Assembly: GCA_015501055.1 (NCBI GenBank)
Contig: JADNYV010000102.1
Coordinates: forward strand, 1-64,000
Length of the DNA: 64,000 nt
Origin: Mucidula mucida
Lineage: Eukaryota; Basidiomycota; Agaricomycetes; Agaricales; Physalacriaceae
Reading direction: 5' to 3'
Of the stretch, positions 10,201 through 21,061 are shown in pieces (within the stretch, counting starts at the first letter, position 1; the number at the start of each line of letters is the position of its first letter). Under the pieces are notes generated by a model. That model saw only the letters and a program-made list of their open reading frames with translations, did no database searches and was not told the DNA's origin. The translations under genes and the position numbers were made by a program.

Positions 10201-11317
10201 CGATTACGCATCATACCGACACACACCACCCTGATGTCAGAAGGCATGGCCGCATCTACCGTGATTGCATTTTCCCCATACATGGGATACCACAACAGAT
10301 GATACATGATCAGGTCCGCAATACCACTCGCGTTTCATGAAGGAGTTGTACCGGCTGTTGGGCATCGAAGGAAACTTTACAACGGTGTATCATCCACAGG
10401 CAAACGGACAAACAGAACGGCTAAACAAGAGATAGAACATTTCTTACGGTTATTTGTCAACTACCATCAGAACAACTGGCACAAATGGTACCCTCTGCCG
10501 AATTTGTTTACAATGATCGGGTACACTCGGCAACCAAAGTCACTCCGTTCTTGCAGACATGGCAGACACCCCTACAAAGGCACCGCTCCGAAAACGGATC
10601 GAGAAATGAGACTGCGCAGGAGTTTGCCGACGGCATGAAGAAGACATGGGACGAAGTGGGGTCGCATTGAAGATGGCAAAGGAGGACATGAAACGTTTTA
10701 TGACAGGAACGGACAGAGGCAGTAGAGTACAAGGAAGGCGACAAAGTATGGCTGGAAGGGACGAATCTCAGCACGGACCGACCAATGAAGAAGTTGATGA
10801 CAAACGCTTGGGCCGTTTAAAGTGATCAAGAAAGTCGAACGAGTTCTTACAAGCTTCAGATTCCTCACATGTGGAAGAGCATCCATCCTGTGTTAATGAG
10901 GCCCTGCTGACGCCCACCACAGCCTCAGTTTCCGACGCAATCCTGAGACATCATCCACCACCTGTGCTGGAAGGTGCCGAGCCGGAATGGGAGGTTGAGA
11001 AAGTGGTTAATTCCCGAAGTACCGCGGGGGTTTTCAGTACAAGGTTCACTGGAAGAGTTATGGCACACACAAGCAGACATGGGAACGGCATGCAATCTCA
11101 AAAATGCCGACAAAGCCATCAGTGATTTCCATCAACAATATCCGAACAAACCGAAGCCACCCGCGCTTGCTCGCATTGAAGTCCCCATGTTGCAGTTCCC
11201 ATCCCATTTATTCCACCTATGCCACGCCCGATACAAACCCCTAGATGTCATGCTGCCCTCTGCCCCTTATGGAGTGACTCTGGCGCAGAATGGAACTTGT
11301 GCCTTAAGGAGGGGGTG
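7236..11317 (+). pseudogene. pol: Gypsy pol: protease, RT, RNase H, integrase, chromodomain (broken, split by LTR)
   Basis: Protease: LLDSGATGSCVNKEF near 7285. [59 protein letters not shown] up to MNHILK at 8274; after the nested LTR it resumes as ELIDDGHVIVYLDDILIF with the catalytic DD. RNase H: KADSSNYANGAVLSQF, VAFWSCALNEVEHNYEIYDK and HQNLQYF. Integrase: HHDAQLAGHP...CQKC zinc finger, then TDMIGRTAKSGGY and QTDKQNG in shifted frames. The C terminus has a chromodomain read across frames near 10985-11110 (EWEVEKVVNSR, GGFQYKVHWKSYG). Stops at 8168-8170 (Trp to TGA) and near 9276 (Arg to TGA), plus frameshifts, disable it. Confidence 0.9.
8280..8808 (-). mobile_element. Nested antisense solo LTR of the same gypsy family
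   Basis: The 529-bp sequence begins TGTTAGCGACTG and ends CATAACA on the plus strand. It is the reverse complement of the LTR at 11319-11839 with moderate divergence. It is flanked by a perfect 5-bp target duplication AAAGG (8275-8279 and 8809-8813). Removing the LTR and one AAAGG restores the RT reading frame (LKELIDDG). No internal element sequence accompanies it, so it is a solo LTR left by LTR-LTR recombination. Confidence 0.95.
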
Positions 11318-11318
11318 A

Positions 11319-11839
11319 TGTTATAATTTCCATTTTCACATTTTCACATCTTATCATATCTTATTGGGGCTTGTTTTATCAACCAAACTGTTTCACATCT
11401 GTTTTATCTCGATCATACTCCTTTCATAACTGAAGCCGTACTTATGTCGGACGCACGCCAAACACATGGATGACATCATACATGCCGATACCTCATGGAC
11501 TTCCTATTGTATACACACCACCGACACTTGTAGCACACATGGTCATTTCAGTATTATTACTTACATGCAGTTACCACTCGTATTTAATGGTTTCACGGAC
11601 TAGTAGCATACAACACTGGGTCAAGGGCGTGGAGCATCCCTAGTGGAAACACGTATGGACAAGGAGTCCCCAAACACAGACTTACTAGTATATAAGCAGT
11701 AGTGCAGTATCATTGTACTTTAGTTCCGATCTCGTTTATACACCTGGCCTAGCCTAGTTCTACGAACGCGAACACTTCTTTCCCTTGAGTCTCTCTGTGG
11801 TACCTGGTTTAGTCTTGTGGCTATAGTCAGTTGCTAACA
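11319..11839 (+). repeat. Gypsy 3' LTR
   Basis: This 521-bp copy starts TGTTATAATTTCC directly after the polypurine tract and ends ...gttgctaaca. It contains TATATAAG at 11689-11696. It is homologous to the split 5' LTR and to the nested solo LTR. It is followed immediately by the second copy of the 411-bp flanking duplication. Confidence 0.95.
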
Positions 11840-12250
11840 CATACCATACTTCGGGGTTTGCCTTCTCTTCTTGTTCATGTCTGTACTGCTCCGTCAAATC
11901 AGCCCTACAGCGGAGCTGGCATTAATGATCAACCTTCAAGTCTTATGCTAACAATTTTTTTGTGTTTACCGCCGTACAGGACTAAGTACATGACGTCGTG
12001 CGCAATAGTTTTATTGCCAAATCTAAAACTCTCCCAGACAAACCCTACTTAACACTTGCCTTCCCCAATCCTCTTGGCCTGCTGAAGTACAAGTGTATCA
12101 CACTCTTGGCAGACGCGGACTTCAATTGATACTGTCTATGCAATGCACAAGGCCCAGTTTCTCTCATTATCAAGAATTATTTGTTCTCCGTCGGATTCTG
12201 TCTTGATCGGCGGACCTGTACCATAGCTAGTAAGTGTCTGCATTGATGTG
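11840..12250 (+). repeat. 411-bp direct duplication flanking the gypsy element, copy 2
   Basis: It starts cataccatacttcgg and ends tgcattgatgtg, colinear with 3690-4100. Differences are few and mostly transitions (for example gtatct versus gtgtct near the end). Copy 2 continues into unique array sequence (cattctgatgcagaacc), whereas copy 1 is cut off by the LTR. Confidence 0.9.
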
Positions 12251-14815
12251 CATTCTGATGCAGAACCTTTTGCTGAAAAGATACACCTCAATTCTCAAAG
12301 CACAGTTTGAAAATTTCTGACATCCTGCCAGTGTGGGCATATGCTCTCGCAATGAAGCATATACAATGTCGCTTCATGGACGCATATTGACTTGGAAGAT
12401 TCGATCAATCATTTCCTTCTCAAGCGCTCTTGAGAATCAGTTGCGCTCCTTGATCTTGATTGTCTTTCACCGGCTTGTCCCCACATGCTGAGACTTACAG
12501 CTTGATCTCCAGAAGCCGTGGACGCTTATACAACCCAGTAACTGTCTGTCTTGTCTGTAGTTCAGTCATCTTATAGTTTTTTTTTTTCAGGGAGACTGCA
12601 CCGGTATGTGTATACAGACAAGAGAGGATTGTCTATTTCATTGTTTCAGAAGCCGTGCCGACATTGATATACAACCCGAAATTCAATGGTCCAACGACGC
12701 TTATTGGCGTAGCTGGAAAATATCAATTACAACCAACTATGCAGTCTTTCCTCATGCCCGGTACTTTCGCTAAATCATCAGTTGGTTGTTTTTGTAGCAA
12801 CCTCCACCAGACCTTGCTTGTACACTTGAGGTGCAAGTAGATCACACTCACAGTGGACGCATATCTCAATGGCGATATCCTGTGCACTCTCACAAATGAA
12901 ATAGGCACAATTATTTTTGTTTCTCGAGATATATTTGCGCTCCTCGATTGTCTTTCTGGCTCAGCGGGTGCATGACGGCGGCTCTTCCCCACTCGATAAC
13001 ACTTCCAACTTGATCTCCAATACAGTCATCTACCACTCAACGGGACAGCCAAATCAAAAGCATGTCTGGAATTAGTAAATAGTGCCTAATACACCTTGTT
13101 TAGTACACAATAAATGTTGATATATACTCAATGAACATTCCTCATCCAATACTTGTATGAAACCGAGACCAATAGAGCTGAGCAAACGCGCTATCAGGTT
13201 TTTGACGCTTATCGGGCGTACACCAGACAACGGGACAGCGTCACATCACGCTGATTATCCTTTTTAAGATGCTGATTGGCCCTTTTGGGCGACATTTACT
13301 CAAGTCCATGCTCGTGCTGTGACGCCGTTTTGACCATATCTTCTGCTTTTTCTTACAACAGCGTATTTTACTGCCCGGATGAGTGTAAGAAGATGTATTA
13401 GTTCATTACATTAGAGATGGCAAAAAGTCCGAAGGAAAAATGGCTATGTGGAATGGTGCCGGGTGGTTTGTCCCGTTGAGTGGTGGTGTCCCGTTGAGTG
13501 GTAGATGACTGTAGTTGTGGACACTTATCCGACTCAGTAAGTGTATGCCTTTGTTTGCCCACGCTTTTTTTTCATCGGGGCTGCACGGAACCATTGGGTA
13601 CTTACAACGTTCCAGAAATTGTGTCGACGCTTGTATGGAACCGGGAACTTTACGGTCAACGGACACTCGGTAGTCTAGCTGCAAAGTGTCAGTTGCTGTA
13701 TTGAGGAAAGCTTTTACTATTCACGCATGCCACTGCTGCAAGTGAAGCACTATCTGTCCCAGCTGTTGTGGTAGCGACCTCTGCCCACTGTGGAAGGCAT
13801 ACCAAACTCGAGAGCTTGCCTTTCTTGAGGCGCAACTATATGACACTTGCAGCGGAATCGTCCGTACTAGACGCTTAGAGTCCAACCCAGTAAGCGTCGT
13901 TCTGTGTTACCTGATTGGCAAACACTGTTTTTTTCTTTTTCAGATGAACTTGGCAGAACATGCTGACTCCTGAGTGGCCCAAGACATTCGGCTGGCAGCA
14001 CCTATAAATGGCGCAGTGTAGCAGTCCCTAGACACGAAGCAGCGAGGGTCGTATGCCTCGTTTCCAAAGTCCAACTTGGCAACCCTGGCTGACGTGCGTC
14101 GGAAACCCGAATCAAGCCCGATAGCATAGCTGAAAAGCGTCGGTTTCTATACATTTGCTGGAAATTTGTGTCTTTTACACCCCCATCTATGATTTATATC
14201 TCCTAAACGCTTGTCTGTGACCTCCGCCCATGGTGGCACAATGAACCCTTTTCCTCTTTGAAGTCGCCGAATCCTCTTTAACTCTTGACGTGGAAGTATA
14301 CCACACTAGGCTGCAGCGGACGCGTAGCTCAGTTGTCACCGTCCCTCTTGATACGGTGAAAGTTTTGTTACTACTGGATCTGAGATGCAAACGGTCTCAG
14401 GACGACCAGGTGGTAACGCAGAAGGAGTGGTCAGATCAAGCGGCAGACCCAGTGTACCATGGCTGGGAAACGTCTCACTGTCTTCACACCAAATCTCTTG
14501 CTGAAAGGATACGTATAGAGGGAATTTGAATCGTGCAAGTCCTGAACGATACTGTGAGAACATACAACGTCGGATCATGATAGACATCCTCACGGGCGAT
14601 GGATGTACAGTGATTAGCGTGCATGAGGACTTGGGAGATACAGTACTTTACTCCCCTGAATTTACACAGAGTAAAACCCGATTTTAGGAAGAACAGCAGT
14701 ACCTTCACCGCAAGCAACGGAATACACGCATCCTTCAATACGACGTGAGATGTCGTAAGATGACTGAAGCCTAGGAAGACGCGGACACGTACCGCAGTTG
14801 GTACGGTACTGCGCT
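12251..14815. repeat. Degenerate hairpin-repeat array, block 2
   Basis: This continues the array of 1.2-4.1 kb. The clearest hairpins are GACGCTTA (13870-13877) with TAAGCGTC (13891-13898), an 8-bp perfect stem with a 13-nt loop; GACACT/AGTGTC (13662-13667 and 13685-13690); cggacgcgtagctcagttg followed by gtcc (14317-14344); and a GTACC/GGTAC stem near 14790. Diverged copies of the B module lie at 12519 and 13513. No gene is recognised. From 14816 to 15024 nothing further is seen. Confidence 0.65.
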
Positions 14816-15024
14816 TGCCTGTGTGTCAATGTACCATCTCCATTTTTTTCATTCTTTAGGACTTCTGTTTTAGCTTGCTTGAACGTACCATAATGGCGTC
14901 GCCACCTTGCCTTCAACTTCAACAAGACGACTGATGAGCTTTGAACAAGGCTGATTCAACTGATGCCTACACACGCTCAGCGTCTGTACATAGTTCGCCT
15001 CCTTTCTTTTCATCCCGTCATCCT

Positions 15025-16673
15025 CTACCGATCCCACACCTGGAACTCACCATCCTTGAAGTCCCTCCCCTTTGTCTGCGCCGTCAACGCAGCCGCCCTC
15101 AAGAACAAACTCCCATCAACCACACCCGCGCCCTGCAACTCTGTCCTCAAAAAAGCCTCAGCCGCTCTCATCCCATAGACTTCACCGAAATGCACCAACG
15201 AGCGCTGCAGCTTGCAGACATGATCATCCGCGTGCAAAATCGCGTCCTGAATAATAGGCAACCATGGATTAGCAGCCGAAGGTCCTGAGACCAGAGCCCA
15301 GGTGGGCGGCTTGAATGAGAGCGAGGGTTCCGCTGATGTGGCGATGTCTGCCGCAAAGAACTTGGTAACGTCCAGGTTGAAGGATCGCGAGCGACGAACA
15401 ATGAACCACGCCAATGAGATTGTGAAGTATCCTTGGAGGAGCACCTTCTGAGACGCCGGCGTGAGATAGGCGACGAGGGAGGGCAGGAAGAGCGACGAGG
15501 TGACGAGGTGCATGCTATGACATGAATGTTACTAACAAGATCGTCGAACATGGTCAATAAACTCACAGATAGAAATCCGCAAAGAACTCTTTCTCCTTCG
15601 CGGTGTATCCAGATACCGCATATATCAAAGTGTTCATCCATTGCAGCTCCTTAATTTTACGACGAACATCCTCTGGTCCTCGAATATCGAGCGTCCATTG
15701 ATTTGCGTAGTCGCAGAGTACTTTGGAACCTTGATCGCCTTGAACACATCCGGATCCGGAGGCGAAATGAATGCCTTGTCTTCAATGATGCGAGCAATGA
15801 TATCGAATGCATGCACCTCCTTGGCCTGGGATGTCGCATTATTCAAAACAAGAGTCCGCTCAACCTTGGCAGACAGCGCGTTCAACACGGACTCTTGTTC
15901 AAAGAGAGACGCGGGGAGCAAATGGGCGTCACTACCGTGATGAACGGCAGCGAGTGCGAGACCTAATCAACTCGTTTAGTGATACTGGTCTCGTCTGACA
16001 ATGGTGTAATCTTACCTTCTATGACCATCCCCGGCAATCCAAATTCCAAACCATTCCCAATATGGAGCAAAGGATGCATGAGCATCGCGAAGAAGCGAGC
16101 GAGCATCACAGGCTGCTGTGCGGCTCCATCCGCGATGTTGGCGCCGCGCGAAAAGATGAAGTCCTCCAACACCTGCGAAACGCCCTTCTCGACGATTTTG
16201 TCCTTAAAGAAATTCATATACGAGATGTGGTAACTGTCAACAGAATCGCTTCAGTAACATCGCGACAATGGGCACACGGGCGGCCTACCTATCGTCACCC
16301 AAATGGTCCTCGAAATTAGCATCCGTAATGCGCTCGGGAGGCTCGATAATGGGCTTCTGGAACGGAACGTCGAACGAGTATGCCGCTTCGATGAGATCCT
16401 TGCTGGCGCCCAGCGCCCAAATGGCCAGGACGTGGTGGGCGACATGGCTAGGACACGTCTCAAATCAAGAACATAGTAATAGAAGGAGCAGGTAACTCAC
16501 TTGTGAAATCTGCTAACATTGTTGAAGAAGATATGCCACTTCTCGTGATTGACCTTCAATACATGGATCAGCGCCTTCGTAGACGCGTCGTCCGCGACGG
16601 GAAGACGCGACGGCGCATGAATAGATGGCGCTTGTGAAGGAACAGGAAAAAGCTCACTGCTAGTCAATGGCAT
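15025..16673 (-). CDS. Questin oxidase-like protein (DUF4243, AflY-like), one frameshift
   Basis: Five exons are read on the minus strand: 16673-16501, 16447-16289, 16233-16016, 15962-15567 and 15514-15025 (stop TAG). All introns are GT-AG and in phase. Features of the family: HNHVAHHVLAIWALGAS, PPERITDANFEDHLGDD, SYHISYMNFFKDKI, ARFFAMLMHPLLHIGNGLEF, LALAAVHHGSDAHLLP, ELQWMNTLIYAVSGYTAKEK and a C-terminal region with AWFIVRRSR. Questin oxidase-like enzymes catalyse Baeyer-Villiger-type or related oxidations in polyketide pathways; the substrate here is unknown and no polyketide synthase lies nearby. In exon 4 the frame slips by one base after VPK, next to ccaaag (about 15720), then resumes as VLCDYANQWTLDIRGPEDV. 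The start MPLTSSELF is chosen because a TATA box lies just upstream; an upstream ATG (16718) with an extra intron is possible. Confidence 0.88.
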
Positions 16674-16706
16674 AGCTCTTGTCCTCCTTTGCAGCCCACT
16701 CACCTG

Positions 16707-16715
16707 CCTTTTATA
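16707..16715 (-). promoter_or_regulatory. TATA box of the questin oxidase-like gene
   Basis: The minus strand reads TATAAAAGG about 34 bp upstream of the chosen ATG at 16673. The short distance implies a very short 5' UTR and argues against the alternative ATG inside the motif region. Confidence 0.55.
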
Positions 16716-17121
16716 CACACCAGCAGATCAACGTGACGTGTAGGGAACGAAGCTGAATAACCTGGTGCGAAGGAAGATGAAACCACTCCGAGCACTGGGG
16801 GTAGCGCGCGAACTACTGCATCTCTATACGAACGACAAATGGGAATGACGGGAGTGGACGACTTCGCGTCAGCAAGAGATCAGTCAGAGCATCACCTGAC
16901 CGCTGTTATTTGCAGGATCGGCCGATCGAGGGAGACACGAGAGTGAAAGGACTCCAACGTCTCGTAAGCCCACCTCAACGAGAGAAGGTCATTTTGGTGG
17001 TGTTAGTAGACTATGGTGAATCTTCCTGTCAATCTTCAACTACGAATTACTGTCAACAACGTTCAAGATAATTTATTGTGCTCATACCATGTACAAATAC
17101 TGGACACCATCATAGACACAT
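16716..17121. other. Intergenic between the oxidase and the kinase-like gene
   Basis: About 400 bp with no open frame, repeat or RNA gene that I can support. Confidence 0.4.
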
Positions 17122-17815
17122 TCAGACATGCTGGGCCACAAGCGATGAGCGGACGATGCCAAGTGCTGATGACAGAGACAATCGCTCCTTCGGGCACGGT
17201 ACCATCATTTTGAGACCAACTTCGAGTAAAGGAAGGTCGCCGCCACCTGATCGCCCTAAGAAAGCCAAGACAGCTCCCACCGACCATACATCAGCGAGAA
17301 ATGCATCGTAATTGTGTCCTTCCTCGACTCCAGGTCCTTGCCAAGTTACCGTTCCACGCGGACCATTGACGAATACATCAGTGAGCGAAGAAAACCTCCC
17401 GCTATGGCCAAAGTCAATGAGCGTACACAGGCCTTCATTGTCCACCACGATATTATCGGATTTGTGTCAAGGTAAGCGATGTGGTGGGCGTTGAGCGCAA
17501 TAACAGTTTCCAGCACACTTGCAGCAAGGCGGTACAGACTGTGAGTTTTGAGGACGTTAGGACTATCGAGGGTGTCGCCCATCCAATACATAACGACACG
17601 GATGTGATCATCTTCATCGCAAGATGATTCCACCACTGGAAAGCCTGGTCGGCCATTGAGGTACGAAAGTATTTTGAATTCCTCTGGCGTCACAATCTTG
17701 GAAACTCCTCGCGGAACACCATACTCTGTGAGGTAAGTAACAGCTCCTATTGCCGGGTAAGTTAAACTCAGGTCGGAATAGTACAGCTTACCTCTGACGA
17801 CCAAGCCTCGTCGGA
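17122..17815 (-). CDS. Protein kinase-like protein (5' end unclear, one frameshift)
   Basis: The encoded protein reads through VTPEEFKILSYLNG, DDHIRVVMYWMGDTLDSP, then a catalytic-loop-like IAYLDTNPDNIVVDNEG, the DFG equivalent LIDFGHSGRF, and VWSVGAVLAFLG of the alphaF region. This order is that of a eukaryotic protein kinase domain. The usual HRD is altered to AYLD but the Asp and the following Asn are kept. The frame slips by one base inside the catalytic loop (near 17458, AATCC-GATAAT), so the two halves sit in different frames. The N-terminal lobe is not complete; upstream exons could not be placed with confidence. Product and substrate are unknown. Confidence 0.65.
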
Positions 17816-17829
17816 ATCTCCTTGTTCAT

Positions 17830-18753
17830 CTTCTTCCGGACCAATATCGTGTTTGGCAGTAAGTTCGATGCTTCGATTCGACACATGAACAATCAGTCAA
17901 AACGCACGAATGTTCACGCGGACTGTGCGTCCTCGGACATCTCAAAAAAGTACTTCCGTTCCGTGTAACGTGTTTGGTGTGATCCTTGGAGACAGTTCTC
18001 TGTTGCATGAAAGGCGGCGCGTTGGGTAGAGCTGGAACTTGAATTGTGATGAGCACTTGGGAACTCATGCAGGGAAAAGAACAGACGAACCTTTCGTCAA
18101 CTGCAGGGAATGGGGAGCAAATGGCTTGCAAAGAAATATGACGATCGCATATTTCCCCATGACATACCTGTCAATGCGCCTTCTCAGTCATTCCAAGAGT
18201 AGAACTACTGCAATCAAAGCCCCATTCGTGTGTGGTCGTCGCAAGGTACGTAGCCATATCCAGGCTAGACAATGGGGTCACAATCGGACAGCGAATACTT
18301 GGGTGCCAATAGGAACCTCTCGTGAGCGAAGACCATCGCAGGGTAGAGATAGAGCCTTGGAGACAGCACGAGGACTTGAATGTCGACCAGAAGCAACAGT
18401 AGATTGAGACCAACATTGTATAATCAGCCACCATATTCCAGGAACTAGAATTCGAGATACTGAGAATGCCGACGCACGCCACGAAGCATGAAGAAATGTG
18501 CGTAACGAAACGTCTCCCCATGCCTGAGCGTTTCATGTTCAAGGTTTTGAGAGAATGATCACTGCTTGAGCTTCGTCGTGTAGACGTCGGGATTCGAGGG
18601 ATTCTCAACTAGTCACGGATATACAATCTTTACCAGAAAATGAGTCTTGCCTTCTTCAGCCTAATAGGCATGCACAAGAGGACGCAGTGTAAGGCTATGG
18701 ACGCAGGTGGGAGACAGCTCGGGGCTCGGACCGGCAGCTACCGGTATCTAGAG
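17830..18753. other. Stretch without a supported gene
   Basis: Both strands have only short open frames with no recognisable domain. A 145-codon minus-strand frame at 18171-18608 has a hydrophobic patch but lacks homology I can name and is not called. The upstream exon(s) of the kinase-like gene probably lie within 17820-18100. Confidence 0.4.
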
Positions 18754-18813
18754 ATGCACCCTTGGCCCTTGGAGCTTTTCACCACCACAACCATCGTCGA
18801 GCTGGCACGCACG

Positions 18814-19668
18814 ATGTTGGACGCATGTTCACCCATTTCTCTATTCTATCTCTTTCTTCTGTCAGCGCTCGTGTCTGCATTACCCGTCGAGCAAGACCAG
18901 GCAACGTTCTCCAGCAGTGACCTTCTGGGCTGGATAGATCCACGCATCAACGGAGGCCGCTTATTAGACGTGAGCACGTTGCCTTTGACCGTTCTATCCA
19001 CCGCTGACTACAACGACGCAGTACACCTTTGAGGACATTGGCGAGCCGTTAAACGTCATCATATCTGGACAGTCGGATCCCTTCATTCTTACAGACCCGG
19101 CTTCCACGACTACGCCAAGTGCGTACACGTTCTGCTTTACGTTGTTCATCGTCCAATCCTCGTTCAGATCCATAGGCTTCTCAGAAGAATGTCTCGGTCT
19201 CCACTATGGGAATATCCACGAGGCGGACCTCGGTGATGGCGATGGCCGCAAGGAGGAGGAGTTTCTCGCTCGTCAGTACTACTTTCCAGTCTGGGGAACG
19301 TGTTGGGAGAGTCTCGCAGGTATGTGCTTTCATTTCGTGCTAGTACATGCGCTGATCGGAGGCTTCTAGGTGGCAATCACTTTCGCGCATGGAAGCAGGA
19401 CGGCTCCGATGCCAACACGGGCGCTTGGTTCTTGGGAGTCTCACGGGAGGAGAATTCTAGCAAGAACCACAAGATTGTTCCAAACGGCTACAATCTGGGG
19501 CGCGACTGGCTCGTCGATCGTGCCACCGCCGGCAGCAGGTGGAAAGGAATGTGGTGGAAGGCTGATCTCACTTGGAGGGACGACCTACTCGACGCTGGCA
19601 ATGAGGGCGTCAATCACGGAATCGAGCAAGATGGCCGTGTAGCTATCCTCACTGTCCGACGGTTGTGA
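18814..19668 (+). CDS. Secreted protein of unknown function (agaricomycete type)
   Basis: Four exons: 18814-18969, 19022-19118, 19176-19319 and 19370-19668. They are joined by GT-AG introns of about 50-57 bp in matching phase, with an intact frame and a TGA stop. The N terminus MLDACSPISLFYLFLLSALV with following SALP is a typical signal peptide. The mature part contains GWIDPRINGGRLLD, FEDIGEPLNVIISGQSDP, EECLGLHYGN, WGTCWESLAGGNHFRAW, TGAWFLGVSREENSSKNH, GYNLGRDWLV and WRDDLLDAGNEGVNHGIEQDG. Similar secreted proteins of unknown role are common in agaricomycetes. I assign no function. An earlier in-frame ATG (18754) would add 20 residues but would mask the signal peptide. The third intron-exon joint was chosen to keep the frame and is the least certain. 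Confidence 0.75.
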
Positions 19669-20371
19669 TTACAGCGTAAGCCTACACAGCTTGCATTTTA
19701 TTTGTCGCTGACATCGTTTACAGGTGCCAGGGTACGACCGATGGAACAGAAGGCGTCAAACTATGTATGTATTTTGTAGCTTGTGTATACTCACGATCTT
19801 TGTAACGACTAGACTGGAACTGTACATTATCCATCCACATATTTGCGTTATCATTGCTTTAGACGTACCATGACCCTCGGATGCTGGTGATCGGTAAACG
19901 GCACAGCGCTGCTAGAGCATCTACTGAGCGATAACGCGGATCTCTTTCAAGTAGATTTACGCTCTTCAATTGGGGGTTCAACGCTTCAGGAAAGAAGTCC
20001 AAGTAACAAGGCTAAAGCGCCGTGCCTCGAATACAATAGGTGGCACACACACACTTGGCGTGCATCGGTTCGTTACTCTCTCAATTGACTACCGAAATCA
20101 TTCTCAAAATAGAACGCACCCGTGGATTGAAGACTGACATGTCGGACACGCAATAAAACTTTGAAGTTTTTCGGGAGATCATAGGATGTCGCTAGTCTGA
20201 CCAGACAACGACGAAATAATTGAAGGCGGAAAGGGCCAACGCGGATTCAGATTCAGCCTTTGACCTGAGGCATGTAGTCGAAGAGATTGCCTACGCCACC
20301 CTTGGCCAAAATTCGCACTCAAGTACCCTAAAAAGCTAACGTACGGGATTGCCAGAATTTAGTTCGGACCC
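19669..20371. other. Intergenic
   Basis: About 700 bp downstream of the secreted-protein gene; no open frame or repeat seen. Confidence 0.4.
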
Positions 20372-21044
20372 TATGCGACCTCTTCGAGGATACGCCGGAC
20401 CTAGCACATCCTAGTCTCGTAAACCAGCCTTTACGCGAGAGAAAAAGAGAATGCGCGTATCTCTCTGTGTAGAGCACATCCGACGATTGATGTTGTCAAA
20501 AAAAAAAATCGAAGCCGTGGCGAATCCTGTACTTGAACATCTACCTTTGTTTCGCAGAAGCTGGTGTACTAGTGTGACTTCTCAGACAAGACAGCTGTTT
20601 CTGGCAAGCGCTTGCAGAGATATCGCCCTCTCCCCAAGGCTGGAAAGGACGTATTCGCCACAACGCGACTAATTTATTGGTATCAACTCCTTTCAGGTAT
20701 GTTCAGTGTTCACTGAGCTATACAGTATCAAGGCTCCACCTTATGCGACCTCTTCGAGGATACGCCGGACCTAGCACATCCTAGTCTCGTAAACCAGCCT
20801 TTACGCGAGAGAAAAAGAGAATGCGCGTATCTCTCTGTGTAGAGCACATCCGACGTTTGATGTTGTCAAAAAAAAAATCGAAGCCGTGGCGAATCCTGTA
20901 CTTGAACATCTACCTTTGTTTCGCAGAAGCTGGTGTACTAGTGTGACTTCTCAGACAAGACAGCTGTTCTTGGCAAGGGTATTAACTCCTTTCAGGTATG
21001 TTCAGTGTTCACTGAGCTATACAATATAAAGGCTCCACCTTTCC
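20372..21044 (+). repeat. Tandem duplication, period 370 bp
   Basis: Unit 1 starts at 20372 and unit 2 at 20742, both with tatgcgacctcttcgaggat. The copies differ by few substitutions and by one deletion of about 60 bp in unit 2, so that ggcaag joins ggtattaactcc. Each unit ends with ttcactgagctataca followed by a TATA-like sequence and aaggctccacc. In unit 2 this is TATAAAGG (21025-21032); in unit 1 it is degraded (gtatcaagg). It looks like a duplicated promoter region. Confidence 0.9.
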
Positions 21045-21061
21045 AAGGGTGAAGCTTGAAG

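Larger units (their letters stand above)
4100..11839 (+). mobile_element. Decayed Ty3/gypsy chromovirus retrotransposon
   Basis: The order is 5' LTR, leader, gag with zinc knuckle, protease (DSGA), reverse transcriptase (YLDD), RNase H, integrase with HHCC zinc finger, chromodomain, polypurine tract (aaggaggggg, 11307-11316) and 3' LTR. The gene order RT-RNase H-IN and the C-terminal chromodomain place it among Ty3/gypsy chromoviruses. It is non-functional: gag and pol contain in-frame TGA codons and frameshifts, pol is split by a nested LTR, the 5' LTR lacks about the first 11 bp and is itself interrupted by foreign DNA. The leader at 5140-5779 has no gene. Confidence 0.93.

Noticed and set aside
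1241..14344. Calling tRNA genes at the A-box-like motifs
   Set aside because: No B-box, acceptor stem or anticodon arm is present.
18039..18608. Frames of 122 and 145 codons on opposite strands
   Set aside because: No recognisable domain, no splice continuity with neighbours; a weak hydrophobic patch is not enough.
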